The notes under the pieces were generated by a model. The model was not told where the DNA came from and ran no database searches. It saw nothing but the letters and a program-made list of their open reading frames with translations. Position numbers and translations under genes: made by a program. Shown piece by piece: positions 26,843 to 35,419 of a stretch of 36,377 nucleotides of DNA. Positions within the stretch are counted from its first letter, which is position 1; each line of letters begins with the position of its first letter. The stretch is from CACKLF01 sp002725175 (GTDB taxonomy: Bacteria > Pseudomonadota > Alphaproteobacteria > Rhodobacterales > Rhodobacteraceae), in the NCBI GenBank assembly GCA_002725175.2, contig PBQX02000040.1:1-36377 (forward strand). The letters run 5' to 3'.

Positions 26843-27478
26843 CTAAGTTTCTAATTCAAGGCCTTGAAGATATTTTAAATCATGTGATGTATCAATATCA
26901 TATTTAAGGCTTGGTAATGGTAAAATTTTTGGTCTTATCCCTAGTTTTTCAGCAGCTTTTATATGACTCAAAAAAGACTTCTTACCATATCGAAAATTAA
27001 ATTTTGTTGGAAGAGAGATATGAAGTGCATTTGTTCCTAAGTCTGCTGATGGAGATAGCGTAACAAAACGATTACCGTTAGCCTCTTTTAGAAAGGAAAT
27101 TATTTCTTCTGGATCTGGGTTAGCCAAGTCTGCAGGCAGTATGCAGATAGATCTATACCCGTTATTTGTTGCCCATACTTTTGCAATTTCTGTCGCATTT
27201 TTAAGTGATTGTGTGCCAGTTTCTAATATAGAGAAAAGATTATTGCTTTTTGACAAATCTATGATCTCAGGTGAGGCACTTATAACTGCCAGATCTAAAC
27301 GAAGGCTTGCATTGTTATTTGCTACTATTTTTAAGATTTGAAGTGTTCTTTTGAATAAGGATTTTGCCAAATAAGCTCTATCTTTTAAATTAAGAGAATC
27401 TCTCAATCTCGTTTTTGATTTTTCCGGATCTTTCATGGGGACAAGTAATAGTGTTCTTTTTTTAGGTGCATTTGTCAT
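26843..27478 (-). CDS. cofC: CofC-family guanylyltransferase (2-phospho-L-lactate or related substrate)
   Basis: A 211-residue nucleotidyltransferase that activates a three-carbon phospho-acid with GTP for F420 side-chain synthesis. Visible motifs are LLVPMKDPEKSKTRLRDSL (N-terminal nucleotide binding), ILPADLANPDPEEI near residue 117, SPSADLGTNALHISLP near residue 142, FRYGKKSFLSHIKAAEKLGI and the metal-binding DIDTSHDLKYL. Family members use 2-phospholactate (archaea), phosphoenolpyruvate (mycobacterial FbiD) or 3-phosphoglycerate (Paraburkholderia); I cannot tell which from sequence alone. Its ATG is 1 bp after the cofD stop, so translation is coupled. Confidence 0.93.
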   Translation of the reverse strand: MTNAPKKRTLLLVPMKDPEKSKTRLRDSLNLKDRAYLAKSLFKRTLQILKIVANNNASLRLDLAVISASPEIIDLSKSNNLFSILETGTQSLKNATEIAKVWATNNGYRSICILPADLANPDPEEIISFLKEANGNRFVTLSPSADLGTNALHISLPTKFNFRYGKKSFLSHIKAAEKLGIRPKILPLPSLKYDIDTSHDLKYLQGLELET

Positions 27479-27479
27479 A

Positions 27480-28436
27480 TTAAGAATCCAAGTTTTCCTG
27501 ATATAATTGTACTAAATGTTTTGCTACTCTAATTTTGTCATCAATATCATCCATAAATATGTCAGTGAATGAAGTGCTTACTCCTAAAGCATTTATGGCT
27601 TCGTCAAGGTGCCTGTCTTTGGAGTCAACAACTATTAATTTACAAAAATCAGAGTAAAATTTTGCTATACCCAAAGAGTCTGACTGCATGCCTAAACTAG
27701 ATAAAATTTTTGCGGCTGGACCCTTTATTGCCTTCCCGGAAATGAGTGGGCTTACAGATAGTATTGGGGCTTTAGAATTAATTAGTGCGCTCCTTATTCC
27801 ATTAATTTCAAGAATTGGTGAAATACTTAGAATTGGATTTGATGGTGCGATAACAATAAAATCAGAATTTTGGATCGTCTCAATACATTCCTGATTAGCT
27901 TTTGCTTGAGAAATACCTTCATAGCATATTTCTTGAACTTCAGGAATACACTTTTCCTTAACAAAGTATTCTTGGAAAGATAGCCATCCCTTTTCTGTTT
28001 TAACCTTAGTTTGAATAACATCGTCTGTGGGTAGTAAAATCTCAGATTTTACTTTCAATAGTTTAGCAATATCTCTTGCTATGACTGACGGCCTTTCACC
28101 TTTATTTCGTCTTTCCGTTCGGTAGATGTGAAGTCCAAAGTCTTTGTCTCCCAGCATCATCCAAGTATCACGATCTAGGCTCTTAAGCATTGAAAGAGCA
28201 TTTTGTGTTTCATTTTGAAGTCCCCAGCCTTGGGTTCGATTAACAAGGCCAGAAAGAGTATATGTAATGGTATCAATGTCTGGAGATACCCATAGGCCAT
28301 GAAAAATTTCGTCGTCAGCAACATTCCCGATAATGGAAAGCTTTAAATTATCAATATTATCTAATCCTTCAGCTAATTTTGCACCCCCAACTCCTCCAGC
28401 AAACAGGGTGACTTTGATTGTCTTAGATTTATTCAC
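27480..28436 (-). CDS. cofD: CofD-family 2-phospho-L-lactate (or analogue) transferase
   Basis: Transfers the guanylyl-activated phospho-acid made by CofC onto the deazaflavin Fo to give F420-0 or a dehydro/3PG form. The 318-residue protein has the family motifs LFAGGVGGAKLAEGL at residues 11-25, NVADDEIFHGLWVSPDIDTITYTL near residue 38, GDKDFGLHIYRTERRNKGE near residue 97, APSNPILSISPIL near residue 196 and SPLISGKAIKGPAAK near residue 228. It starts at GTG 28436, overlapping the cofH stop (GTGA). The equivalent in actinobacteria is FbiA. Confidence 0.96.
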   Translation of the reverse strand: MNKSKTIKVTLFAGGVGGAKLAEGLDNIDNLKLSIIGNVADDEIFHGLWVSPDIDTITYTLSGLVNRTQGWGLQNETQNALSMLKSLDRDTWMMLGDKDFGLHIYRTERRNKGERPSVIARDIAKLLKVKSEILLPTDDVIQTKVKTEKGWLSFQEYFVKEKCIPEVQEICYEGISQAKANQECIETIQNSDFIVIAPSNPILSISPILEINGIRSALINSKAPILSVSPLISGKAIKGPAAKILSSLGMQSDSLGIAKFYSDFCKLIVVDSKDRHLDEAINALGVSTSFTDIFMDDIDDKIRVAKHLVQLYQENLDS

Positions 28437-29695
28437 AGCTTTTCCTTTGGAATCATTTCCAAAAAGGAAATTGGATTATCTTTTCCCCTAGGTACTAAGG
28501 GCTCTAAGTCAATGGGCTCATGTTTATCAAATATTTCCAACACTTGATATAGGGTGTTCCGTTGGGTTGGAGTTTTGCCAGCTGCTTTAATTATTGAACT
28601 AAGTTCTTTTGCAGTAATTTCTTGACCGTTTTTCCCTCCTGCCGCTCTTGAGATGCTTTCATTCATGAGAGTGCCCCCTAAGTCATTTGCTCCAATTTGA
28701 AGAATTTCCTTAGCAAGTTTTGGTCCTAGCTTAGGCCAAGAGACTTGAATGTTGTTTATTCGACCATTTAAAATTATTCGTGAAACAGAATGCATTTTTT
28801 TTATTTCATTTAAATTGGGCCCCTTACGCACATTTTTTGGATCACTTAAGAAAAGGGGTGAATCTGAATAAATAAATGAAAGAGGAACCAGCTCTGTGAA
28901 TCCTCCTGTCTCTTTTTGTATATCTCGAATTTTGCAGATATGAGCTGCCCAGTGGTGAGTTTTATCAATGTGACCATACATTATAGTGGCCGAAGAAGGG
29001 ATACCCACCAAATGCGCAGTTTTTATAATTTCTATCCATTTCTCTGTGCTGAGTTTATTTTTAGTTAATTGGTTTCTAATGTCTACGTCTAATATTTCAG
29101 CAGCGGTACCAGGTATTGATCCTAATCCGCATTCTTTGAGGTCTAGTAAAAACTCTTCATAACTAGTCTTCGTTTTTGAGGCACCGTACCAAATCTCAAA
29201 AGGTGAAAAGGCGTGTATATGAATGTCGGGGAGTTCTTTTTTTATTCCAATAACTATTTCTCGATAAAAGTTCCCTGATAATTTTGGATGGAGACCACCT
29301 TGTATGCAAACTTCTGTAGCACCTCTAGCTTGGGCTTCTTTTGCTCGTTGAACAATTTGCTCTATGCTTAGCCATTCCGCCCCATTATCTTCTACTCGCT
29401 TCGCAAATCCGCAAAATTTGCACCCCATATAACAAATATTAGTAAAATTTATATTTCGATTTACAACAAAACTTACTTGAGAACCGTTAGCTTCTTTTTG
29501 GAAATGTTGTGCTAATTTATATATTCCTTTGGAATCCTTAGGGGATGCATCAAATAATTTAGTGCATTCCTGCACGCTTAGCTCTTTACCTTCAAGTGCT
29601 TTTTCAAGTATTTTTCTTATTGGCTTAGTTAAATCATTAAAGAACTTTATTGGACTTGAGAGCTCTCTGTTTTCTAATGTAATTCTATCTAGCAT
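28433..29695 (-). CDS. cofH: CofH: 5-amino-6-(D-ribitylamino)uracil-L-tyrosine 4-hydroxyphenyl transferase (Fo synthase subunit 2)
   Basis: A 420-residue radical SAM enzyme that joins the tyrosine-derived hydroxybenzyl group to the pyrimidine ribityl precursor on the way to Fo. The Fe-S motif is C88-x3-C92-x2-C95 (CYMGCKFCGF). ATEVCIQGGLHPKL near residue 146, IHAFSPFEIWYGA, and PGTAAEILDVDIRNQL near residue 195 are typical of the CofH/MqnC-type branch. It ends with the C-terminal domain containing RAAGGKNGQEITAKEL. It is separate from CofG, as in archaea and cyanobacteria, not fused as in actinobacterial FbiC. It overlaps cofG by 7 bp. Confidence 0.95.
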   Translation of the reverse strand: MLDRITLENRELSSPIKFFNDLTKPIRKILEKALEGKELSVQECTKLFDASPKDSKGIYKLAQHFQKEANGSQVSFVVNRNINFTNICYMGCKFCGFAKRVEDNGAEWLSIEQIVQRAKEAQARGATEVCIQGGLHPKLSGNFYREIVIGIKKELPDIHIHAFSPFEIWYGASKTKTSYEEFLLDLKECGLGSIPGTAAEILDVDIRNQLTKNKLSTEKWIEIIKTAHLVGIPSSATIMYGHIDKTHHWAAHICKIRDIQKETGGFTELVPLSFIYSDSPLFLSDPKNVRKGPNLNEIKKMHSVSRIILNGRINNIQVSWPKLGPKLAKEILQIGANDLGGTLMNESISRAAGGKNGQEITAKELSSIIKAAGKTPTQRNTLYQVLEIFDKHEPIDLEPLVPRGKDNPISFLEMIPKEKL

Positions 29696-30822
29696 TTTAT
29701 AGACTCCTTAGAATTACTTTTTTGAATTACATTGGCCTGGAGTATTTTCTCAATTTTCTCACTGATCACTGTGTTTAGGAATCTTTTAGAACTTTTAATA
29801 TACTTCGGATAAACTGTTAACCTTTCATTTAATTTATAACCTGCTTTAATGCATGAAATTCTTAATTTTTCTATATCAGGCCAAGCATGCTCTGGATTTA
29901 TAAAATCAATCGTAACAGGAGAAATTCCACCCCAATCATTAATGCCTGCTTGAATATATTTAATATGTCTATCGCTTAAATTGGGCGGAGCCTGCAGGCT
30001 TATTTCTGGATTAAGAATGATCCGGGCTGCAGCAATTGTTCTAAGCATAGCCTCTAGGGTTGGTTCTGGATGGTTGGCCATTTTGATGTCTGGCTTTTTT
30101 CGAAAGTTTTGAATAATCACCTCTTGAATATTTCCATATTTAGCATGAATTTTATTTATTTCCTCAAGGGCTTCTATTCTTTCTTCAAATGTTTCTCCTA
30201 TACCGATTAACAATCCGGTGGTAAATGGCACTTTTTTCTTTCCAACTCTAGATAAAGTTCTTAAGCGTTGTATCGGTGTTTTGTCCGGACAAGCATAATG
30301 AGGACCGCCTTTCTTCGATAACCTTTTTGTAATTGTTTCTAACATCATTCCCATAGATGCTGAAACTGGTTTTAATTCATCTATTTCTTGATTGCTTAAT
30401 GTCCCAGCATTCACGTGTGGAAGTAGTGATGTCTTGTCCAAAATTAACTCACACATATCTCTAAGGTAACTTGTCATTTTATTATAACCAAGAAGGGCAA
30501 GTTTTTTTTTCGCTTCCGGATATCTTAACTCAGGCTTTTCACCTAAGCTGAATAATACTTCTTTGCAACCATGTGCTTCGCCTTGTTTGGCCATAAATAA
30601 GACTTGCTCTGGGGTTAAAATTCTAGCTTCTGGCTTACTTGGGTGCTTGACGAATGTGCAATAAGAGCAAGTATCTCTGCACATGTTTGTCAAAGGTATA
30701 AATACTTTCCGTGAATAAGTTATCTCTTTGCCCCACATGTCATCTCTGATTTTTGCCGCACTTTGCAACAAAGTCGGAAGGTCTAATTTAATTACTGAAA
30801 AATTCTTGTCTTGAATGTTCAC
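29689..30822 (-). CDS. cofG: CofG: 7,8-didemethyl-8-hydroxy-5-deazariboflavin synthase (Fo synthase subunit 1)
   Basis: A 377-residue radical SAM enzyme that closes the deazaflavin ring to form Fo, the chromophore of F420. The Fe-S motif is C48-x3-C52-x2-C55 (CRDTCSYCTF), preceded by KVFIPLTNM. FSLGEKPELRYPEAKKKL near residue 95, LPHVNAGTLS, FTTGLLIGIGETFEERIEAL near residue 195 and NDWGGISPVTIDFINPEHAWP near residue 295 are family signatures. Translation starts at GTG 30822; the next methionine would cut into the conserved N-terminus. It is the first gene of the seven-gene minus-strand operon, divergent from the glutathione transferase gene. Confidence 0.96.
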   Translation of the reverse strand: MNIQDKNFSVIKLDLPTLLQSAAKIRDDMWGKEITYSRKVFIPLTNMCRDTCSYCTFVKHPSKPEARILTPEQVLFMAKQGEAHGCKEVLFSLGEKPELRYPEAKKKLALLGYNKMTSYLRDMCELILDKTSLLPHVNAGTLSNQEIDELKPVSASMGMMLETITKRLSKKGGPHYACPDKTPIQRLRTLSRVGKKKVPFTTGLLIGIGETFEERIEALEEINKIHAKYGNIQEVIIQNFRKKPDIKMANHPEPTLEAMLRTIAAARIILNPEISLQAPPNLSDRHIKYIQAGINDWGGISPVTIDFINPEHAWPDIEKLRISCIKAGYKLNERLTVYPKYIKSSKRFLNTVISEKIEKILQANVIQKSNSKESIKC

Positions 30823-30919
30823 AATATTTTCCCGTCTAAAGCATTAAAAAAATTTAGTTTAGTCCAATAAATCATATAGTATTCAATAGACGCTGCATTT
30901 TAAGAAGGCCAAGATTTTC

Positions 30920-30934
30920 GAGTCTAAATTAGAC
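30920..30934. promoter_or_regulatory. Perfect 15-bp inverted repeat upstream of cofG
   Basis: AGTCTAA-A-TTAGACT is a perfect 7-bp dyad with a 1-bp centre, about 98 bp before the cofG start in the 258-bp divergent spacer. It is the right size for a dimeric regulator operator. Its half-site (TTAGACT) resembles that of the second dyad at 31023-31039. No regulator gene is adjacent. Chance in AT-rich DNA cannot be excluded. Confidence 0.4.
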
Positions 30935-31022
30935 TTTGACTTGCCTGATAAATTCCCTAAAAACCCTTTATTTGTTGAATATTTTAAACTTTTTAACATC
31001 TTTGTCAAAATTAAATATTTAG

Positions 31023-31039
31023 TAGATTAGGATAATCTA
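31023..31039. promoter_or_regulatory. Perfect 17-bp inverted repeat upstream of the glutathione transferase gene
   Basis: TAGATTA-GGA-TAATCTA is a perfect 7-bp dyad with a 3-bp centre, ending 41 bp before the ATG at 31081. The same half-site TAGATTA recurs in direct orientation at 31056-31062, 33 bp (about three helical turns) from the first. This arrangement suits an operator near the promoter of the plus-strand gene. I see no unambiguous -35/-10 pair in the spacer; the remainder of 30823-31080 is featureless AT-rich DNA. Confidence 0.4.
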
Positions 31040-31080
31040 ATAAGTTCTGATATTTTAGATTAAATTAGAAAGGTAATATA

Positions 31081-31719
31081 ATGATTGATCTTTATACGTG
31101 GCCTACCCCAAATGGGAGAAAAGTATCAATTATGATCGAAGAGCTAGGTATTGAGTACAACTCAATACCAATCAATATAAGTAAAAGAGAGCAATTCTCT
31201 GAAACATTTGAAGGTGTTTCACCCAACCATAAAATTCCAGCAATATTTGATCATGAAACTGGAATTTCTCTAATGGAAAGCTGTGCCATTCTTCTTTATT
31301 TAGCTGAAAAATATGGGAAATTTTTACCCGATGGAATACAACGCATACGTACTTTGGAATGGCTTTTCTGGCAAACCTCGGGTTTGGGCCCTAACTTAGG
31401 GCAGGTACATCATTTTCTAAAGTATAATAAAGGGAAATCAAGTTATTCAGAAGAGAGATTTCATGATGAAGGATTACGCCTTTACTCGGTTTTGGACTCC
31501 AGATTAAAGGAACGCGAATATATTGCTGGATTTAATGAAGGAGAATATAGCATTGCGGATATGGCTTGCTGGCCATGGATATCAAGATTTGAGTGGCAAG
31601 ACATTGATTTAAATTCTTACCCTAATTTGTGTGCATGGTACTTGAGGGTAGCTCAAAGACCAGCTGTGAAGCGCGGCTATGATATTCCAATCTATAAGAA
31701 TGAAATCCCATTACCTTGA
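31081..31719 (+). CDS. Glutathione S-transferase family protein (YfcG/YghU type)
   Basis: A 212-residue glutathione transferase with the N-terminal thioredoxin-like domain MIDLYTWPTPNGRKVSIMIEE. In the YfcG/YghU (nu-class) group the TPNG segment replaces the usual catalytic Ser/Cys. HKIPAIFD and the glutathione-binding MESCAILLYLAEKYG follow. The helical C-terminal domain carries IADMACWPWISRFEWQ. Studied relatives act mainly as disulfide-bond reductases with glutathione rather than as conjugating enzymes. The ATG follows AGAAAGG. It stands alone on the plus strand, divergent from cofG and convergent with the iron permease gene only 12 bp after its stop. No terminator is visible there. Confidence 0.92.
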   Translation: MIDLYTWPTPNGRKVSIMIEELGIEYNSIPINISKREQFSETFEGVSPNHKIPAIFDHETGISLMESCAILLYLAEKYGKFLPDGIQRIRTLEWLFWQTSGLGPNLGQVHHFLKYNKGKSSYSEERFHDEGLRLYSVLDSRLKEREYIAGFNEGEYSIADMACWPWISRFEWQDIDLNSYPNLCAWYLRVAQRPAVKRGYDIPIYKNEIPLP

Positions 31720-31731
31720 TAATTATAGATT

Positions 31732-33366
31732 TTAGCTTTTAACTAGAAGTCTATTAAGGAAAATTATTGGGATAATACTAACTAAAATAATAATAAGTGC
31801 TGGCATTGAAGCTTGTCCCATCAGCTCATCGTGAGCAAATTGATATGTATAAGTAGCCAATGTTTCAAAGTTAAATGGTCTTAATAGAAGTGTCATTGGT
31901 AGTTCCTTGACAATATCTACAAAAACTAAAATTGACCCTGCGAAGACAAATCTTATCAGAAGCGGCATTGTTATTTTTCTGATGGTGTGTTCCATTGATG
32001 ATCCCAAAGTCCTGCTCGCATAGTTCAAATTTATTGGAATATTTTGCAATCCGGAAACTATTGAACCGTAGCCTACTGCAAGATAGCGAACCAAGTATGC
32101 AAATAGTAGAACTGCAAGTGTTCCTGATAAATAAATGGTAGGTGAAACATCAAACACTGAAGAAAATAAATTTTTCAAAAAATAGTCCATCTGACCTACA
32201 AATATAATTACTCCAATTGCCAACATAGTTCCAGGAAAAGCATATCCCATTGCTGACAAATTTGTTAACAAACTGATATTTCTGTTTTTCAACATGTAAT
32301 TTAAGGTTCCCAATATCGTTGCAGTTATCATAATCAGTACTGACCCTAACCCAGCGACAAAAAAAGTATTTCCAGAGACTAAAATTGATGACTTTAAGGA
32401 TTGAATCGTAATTGATTCAATCATGTTGAAAAATAATATTATTATTGGAAGTAAAAATCCGATGAAAATCGGAATCATTATTAAAAAATAATTTAATGCT
32501 AGTTTTTTTCCACTTGCCCTTATAGTTTGGGAATAGTCATCGGCTACCTTTATAGTAGAGAAACTTTTTCTGCCTCTTGATTTTAGTTCGAAATACAAAA
32601 GCATGACTATAAAAATAAAAGTAAAAAGAGACATTTGAGCTGCGGCTCCTATATCATTCATTCCAATCCAGACATTAAAGATACCTAGTGTTAGTGTTTG
32701 AAGTGAAAAATATTCGACTGTACCAAAATCGGATACTACTTCCATACAAACCAAGGATAAGCCTACCATAATTGCAGGGCGGCTTAAGGGAAGGCTTACA
32801 GACCAGAACTCACTTCTGTTATATATTCTAGCCACATTTGTTAATTTATCTGAAATATTTAAGAAGCCTGTACGAGCTAGCAGGTAAACGTATGGATAAA
32901 GTACAAAAGACAAGATTAATATGCCTCCAAAAAGTGAGCGTATCTCAGGGAAATAGTAATCATTAGCATTATTCCAGCCCATCATTTCTCGTAATATGAC
33001 TTGAAATGGACCAGCGTATTCGAAGAAATCGGTATATGCATAGGCTACTAGATAGCCAGGGCAAGCGGCAGGCAATAGGATCAGAACTTCTAAGACGTTT
33101 TTAAATGGCATATCATATTTATATAAAATCCAGGCTGACCAAACGCCTATTATTCCTGCACACAGCCCCACACCCACCATTAAAGTAAATGTGTTAAAAA
33201 TGTAGGTAAATAATACCGTCTCAAACAAATGAGCCCAAAGGTTTGATGAATATCCTAAGCTAAGGTGGACAAGAGCAAGAATAGGCCATGAAATAAGAAA
33301 AGCTGAAACAAAAACAAATAACTGCCAAAAGAAAGTTCGTTCAGTTAATTTGCTTTTTATCACCAT
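31732..33366 (-). CDS. Ferric iron ABC transporter permease (FbpB/AfuB type)
   Basis: A 544-residue integral membrane protein made of two fused binding-protein-dependent permease domains, with about 12 hydrophobic helices, as in FbpB/AfuB/SfuB. Each half carries an EAA-type loop (RIYNRSEFWSVSLPLSRPAIMVG near residue 183; SRTLGSSMEHTIRKITMPLLIRF near residue 460). The half-duplicated length and the neighbouring binding protein point to Fe3+ import across the inner membrane. Its start overlaps the end of the binding-protein gene by 7 bp. The ATPase subunit gene that usually completes the set does not follow; the next gene downstream is on the other strand. Confidence 0.9.
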   Translation of the reverse strand: MVIKSKLTERTFFWQLFVFVSAFLISWPILALVHLSLGYSSNLWAHLFETVLFTYIFNTFTLMVGVGLCAGIIGVWSAWILYKYDMPFKNVLEVLILLPAACPGYLVAYAYTDFFEYAGPFQVILREMMGWNNANDYYFPEIRSLFGGILILSFVLYPYVYLLARTGFLNISDKLTNVARIYNRSEFWSVSLPLSRPAIMVGLSLVCMEVVSDFGTVEYFSLQTLTLGIFNVWIGMNDIGAAAQMSLFTFIFIVMLLYFELKSRGRKSFSTIKVADDYSQTIRASGKKLALNYFLIMIPIFIGFLLPIIILFFNMIESITIQSLKSSILVSGNTFFVAGLGSVLIMITATILGTLNYMLKNRNISLLTNLSAMGYAFPGTMLAIGVIIFVGQMDYFLKNLFSSVFDVSPTIYLSGTLAVLLFAYLVRYLAVGYGSIVSGLQNIPINLNYASRTLGSSMEHTIRKITMPLLIRFVFAGSILVFVDIVKELPMTLLLRPFNFETLATYTYQFAHDELMGQASMPALIIILVSIIPIIFLNRLLVKS

Positions 33367-34379
33367 CCAACCTTATCAATAATTTTTTGTGCTTCATAAC
33401 CTAGTTCGGCAATTTTAACAATTGAGAGTTTATCTTCTCTAAAATTACCCCAGCTTTTTAATTCAGAAGTTGGCTCTGTTTTTGGATTGACGGGATATTC
33501 AAAATTGATTTCACCGTAAAGGTTTTGGGCTTCTTTTTCCGATAGGAATTCCAAAAGTTTAATTGCTGCTTCTTTATTTTTCGAGTACTTTGCAACCCCA
33601 CCTCCTGAAATATTAATGTGAGCTCCTCTATCATTAGGTTCTTGATTTGGGAAAATTAATCTTAATCCTTTTATCCATTCTCGTTGAGTTTCATCCTCAG
33701 AGAATTTCAGTTTTCCAAAATAATAATTATTAATAATTGCGATATCACATTGGCCTTCAAAAATTGCTTTAACCTGCGCTCTATCGTTTCCTTGAGGCCT
33801 TCGGGCGAGGTTATTAACTAGGCCTCTTGCCCATTTCTCAGCTTCAGCATTTCCGTGAGCCGCAATCATCGATGCCATCAGGGCTCTATTGTATACGTGG
33901 CTACCAGGTCTTGAGCATATACGACCTTTCCATTTAGGATCTGCAAGATCTTCTATCCTGTTAATTTCTCCATCTCCTACTTTGTTTTCTGATACAACGA
34001 TTACGCGAGATCTTTTAGACAACCCAAACCAAGTATTTGAGGAGCTTTTCAAATGAATGGGAATATTTTTGTCTAAAACATTTGAATCTATCTCAGCCAA
34101 TAAATCCATGTCGGCATAGATATAAAGCCTTCCAATATCAACTGTAAGAACAACATCCGCGGGACTGTTTTCTCCCTCAGCCTTCAGTCTTTGAGCTAAG
34201 CCTTTAGTTGAATATAGAACATTAGTTTTTATTCCTGTTTCTTTTGTGAAAACCTCCAAAAATGGATTGATTAAAAATGGCTGTCTGTGGGAATAAATAT
34301 TTAACTCTGAAGCTACGGAGAGAGAGTTTACAGAAGTAAATATTATAGTCAAAAATGCATAGAGAAGTGTTTTGGGCAT
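33360..34379 (-). CDS. Ferric iron ABC transporter periplasmic binding protein (FbpA/FutA type)
   Basis: A 339-residue extracellular solute-binding protein with a Sec signal peptide (residues 1 to about 23, KTLLYAFLTIIFTSVNSLSVAS). The mature part starts ELNIYSHRQPFLINPF and holds the family's iron-binding tyrosine pair in INNYYFGKL (Y219 and Y220), with H31 as another possible ligand. NVLYSTKGLAQRLKAEG and ISGGGVAKYSKNKEAAIKLLEFL are typical of FbpA/FutA proteins. It binds Fe3+ in the periplasm and delivers it to the permease encoded next. Its ATG overlaps the stop of the desaturase-like gene (TAATG), with AAGGAAA as ribosome binding site, so the two are translationally linked. Confidence 0.93.
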   Translation of the reverse strand: MPKTLLYAFLTIIFTSVNSLSVASELNIYSHRQPFLINPFLEVFTKETGIKTNVLYSTKGLAQRLKAEGENSPADVVLTVDIGRLYIYADMDLLAEIDSNVLDKNIPIHLKSSSNTWFGLSKRSRVIVVSENKVGDGEINRIEDLADPKWKGRICSRPGSHVYNRALMASMIAAHGNAEAEKWARGLVNNLARRPQGNDRAQVKAIFEGQCDIAIINNYYFGKLKFSEDETQREWIKGLRLIFPNQEPNDRGAHINISGGGVAKYSKNKEAAIKLLEFLSEKEAQNLYGEINFEYPVNPKTEPTSELKSWGNFREDKLSIVKIAELGYEAQKIIDKVGW

Positions 34380-35407
34380 TAGGTTTCCTTATTTATAAAG
34401 ATATGATTTTTTGCACGTGAGATAAGGTTTAAGAATTTTTTAAAAGCGCTAGTAATACTTTTGATTTTATTTTGGAGGAGTGAGTAAATTTCTACTATGG
34501 GGCGAATATACAGGTAAGCAATATTTGGGTTTTCTTTGAATTCATCACCTTTTAAGCCTAGCTTTTCGGGCTTAGAAATTTCTGAGTGGTGGAGGGACCC
34601 ACCAAACCAATCCCAAATTGATAAAGTTGCTCCAAAATTTTTGTCGTAATGTTTTTCTTCGAGAGAGTGATGTATTTGATGTTGAGCCGGAGAAATTAAA
34701 AAATATTCCAACCATCGCCAGTACCTAATGTAAATGTGAGAATGTCTTAAATTTGAGCCTGCAACATTAAAAATGAAAATAAATATGTTTGCTCCCAAAA
34801 CAGTAAAGAGGTCCACTTTATTTCCGAACAAGAAAAAGAAGGTTGAAATAGCAATACCTTGCGCGAAACTTGCCCGAAGGGTAAAAATTATTCCCTCTAA
34901 AGGGTGAGTTCTATATATCGTTATGGGGTTAAGTGTTTCGGCAGAGTGGTGCACCTTATGTAACGCCCATAGTGTGGGAATCCGGTGCATGAGACGATGA
35001 ATTATGTATTTCGTTAAATCATCCAGGATAAAAATAAAAAGTGTAAAGGAAAACGCAATTAATAGAGTGCTGAAATGATCAAACATACCCTTTTGTATCC
35101 AAGACACTGTATGTAAGAACTGAAAGATAACGGTAGCTATGGCGAGTTTTGTTAATAAAAGTGGAGATACAAATAGTGTTACGCTTCGATTAATTAGAAA
35201 CATAAAGTAATCTCGTTTTGCAGATCGGGAAAGTAATACTGGTTTAGAGAATACCTCTCTTAAAGATTCCTTGAAGGAGCGCTTGCCCGCTAAAACCAAA
35301 TACAAAACGGCTATAAGGACTGATAAAAAAATATAACCAAAGAAAATTCTTTTCTTTGGATCGAAAAAATTAGAAAATATATCAACTATATGGTCAAGTA
35401 TTTCCAT
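34379..35407 (-). CDS. Sterol desaturase / fatty acid hydroxylase family membrane protein
   Basis: A 342-residue membrane protein with the eight-histidine pattern of non-haem diiron hydroxylases: HRLMH (H137, H141), HKVHH (H150, H153, H154), H168 in YRTHPLEG, HSHIY, and AQHQIHH in the C-terminal third, followed by the usual LSIWDWFGGSLH. Hydrophobic helices surround these boxes. Substrates in the family vary (sterols, carotenoids, fatty acyl groups, ether lipids) and cannot be assigned here. The start ATG 35407 lies 12 bp after a perfect palindrome and lacks a good ribosome binding site. It is in one transcription unit with the iron-binding protein, notable because the enzyme itself needs iron. 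Confidence 0.9.
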   Translation of the reverse strand: MEILDHIVDIFSNFFDPKKRIFFGYIFLSVLIAVLYLVLAGKRSFKESLREVFSKPVLLSRSAKRDYFMFLINRSVTLFVSPLLLTKLAIATVIFQFLHTVSWIQKGMFDHFSTLLIAFSFTLFIFILDDLTKYIIHRLMHRIPTLWALHKVHHSAETLNPITIYRTHPLEGIIFTLRASFAQGIAISTFFFLFGNKVDLFTVLGANIFIFIFNVAGSNLRHSHIYIRYWRWLEYFLISPAQHQIHHSLEEKHYDKNFGATLSIWDWFGGSLHHSEISKPEKLGLKGDEFKENPNIAYLYIRPIVEIYSLLQNKIKSITSAFKKFLNLISRAKNHIFINKET

Positions 35408-35419
35408 AACAAACTGACT

